DNA of 25,449 nt. It comes from JAQBXX01 sp963925015 (lineage in GTDB: Bacteria > Pseudomonadota > Gammaproteobacteria > SURF-13). The notes under the pieces were generated by a model that saw nothing but the letters and a program-made list of their open reading frames with translations, searched no databases and was not told where the DNA came from. The stretch lies in assembly GCA_963925015.1 (NCBI GenBank), contig CAWUTX010000040.1:1-25449 (forward strand), read 5' to 3'. How positions within the stretch are numbered: the first letter of the stretch is position 1; each line of letters begins with the position of its first letter. Of the stretch, positions 25,316-25,449 are shown one piece after another. Made by a program: the position numbers and the translations under genes.

Positions 25316-25449
25316 TTAGCTGTTGACACGATTGACCTCTTCTATGAGCGCCGCCATTTTCTGCGAGTCCTTGATTCCTTGCGCCGACTCCACGCCGCCG
25401 CTCACGTCGACGCCATAGGGCCGCACTTGCCGCACCGCTGCCGCCACGT
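25316..25449 (-). CDS. trpF: phosphoribosylanthranilate isomerase, C-terminal end (cut by window edge)
   Basis: The last 44 codons of a minus-strand gene are present, with stop TAA at 25316-25318. The sequence VRPYGVDVSGGVESAQGIKD followed by SQKMAALIEEV is the conserved C-terminal phosphate-binding end of TrpF, which converts N-(5'-phosphoribosyl)anthranilate in tryptophan synthesis. Its position upstream of trpB-trpA agrees. The 5' part lies beyond the window. A spacer of 160 bp to trpB, unusually long for this gene pair, is occupied by a repeat element. Confidence 0.92.
   Translation of the reverse strand, partial: VAAAVRQVRPYGVDVSGGVESAQGIKDSQKMAALIEEVNRVNS

Overview
The window is about 25.4 kb of gene-dense, GC-rich chromosome from a gammaproteobacterium. 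The evidence is the gene order. The aat-bpt-infA/clpA-clpS, birA-coaX and trpFBA-accD-folC-dedD-cvpA-purF-metZ blocks are all arrangements typical of Gammaproteobacteria such as Pseudomonas and purple-sulfur or sulfur-oxidising lineages. I cannot name a genus from sequence alone. Almost every gene is core housekeeping. I see no phage, transposase gene, CRISPR array or defence island.

Layout. Positions 1-3715 (+) hold the 3' part of an M1-family metallopeptidase, a COG3146-type acyltransferase, and the two bacterial aminoacyl-tRNA-protein transferases aat and bpt, which overlap by 8 bp. A 156-bp palindromic repeat then precedes infA. A second palindromic repeat separates infA from the convergent clpS-clpA pair (4292-6951, minus). 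mfd (+) and folD (-) converge at about 10.7 kb. From a strong promoter at 11.69 kb runs a tRNA cluster Pro(TGG)-Arg(TCT)-His(GTG)-Lys(CTT), which meets phoR head-on. birA-coaX and a small membrane-anchored ORF follow (+), then a lone tRNA-Thr(TGT). From 15.9 kb to the end everything is on the minus strand: a two-CBS-domain gene flanked by REP-like hairpins, then (in transcription order from the right edge) trpF(partial)-trpB-trpA-accD-folC-dedD-cvpA-purF-metZ.

How the genes fit together. aat, bpt, clpS and clpA form a complete bacterial N-degron branch: two enzymes add Leu/Phe to protein N-termini, ClpS recognises the new N-terminus, and ClpA unfolds the substrate. ClpP is not in the window. 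The minus-strand block joins the last steps of tryptophan synthesis, the acetyl-CoA carboxylase beta subunit, folate polyglutamylation, a septal SPOR protein, CvpA, the first step of purine synthesis and homocysteine synthesis.

The most unusual content is non-coding. There are several families of small palindromic or inverted-repeat elements sitting in the spacers of otherwise conserved operons. One is a composite element in two opposite-orientation copies, about 19.97-20.13 kb and 25.15-25.30 kb; its end contains the trpB start codon. Another is an inverted heptamer-repeat array that fills the accD-folC spacer. There also appears to be a synteny breakpoint just after tRNA-Thr. No clearly new protein system was recognised.
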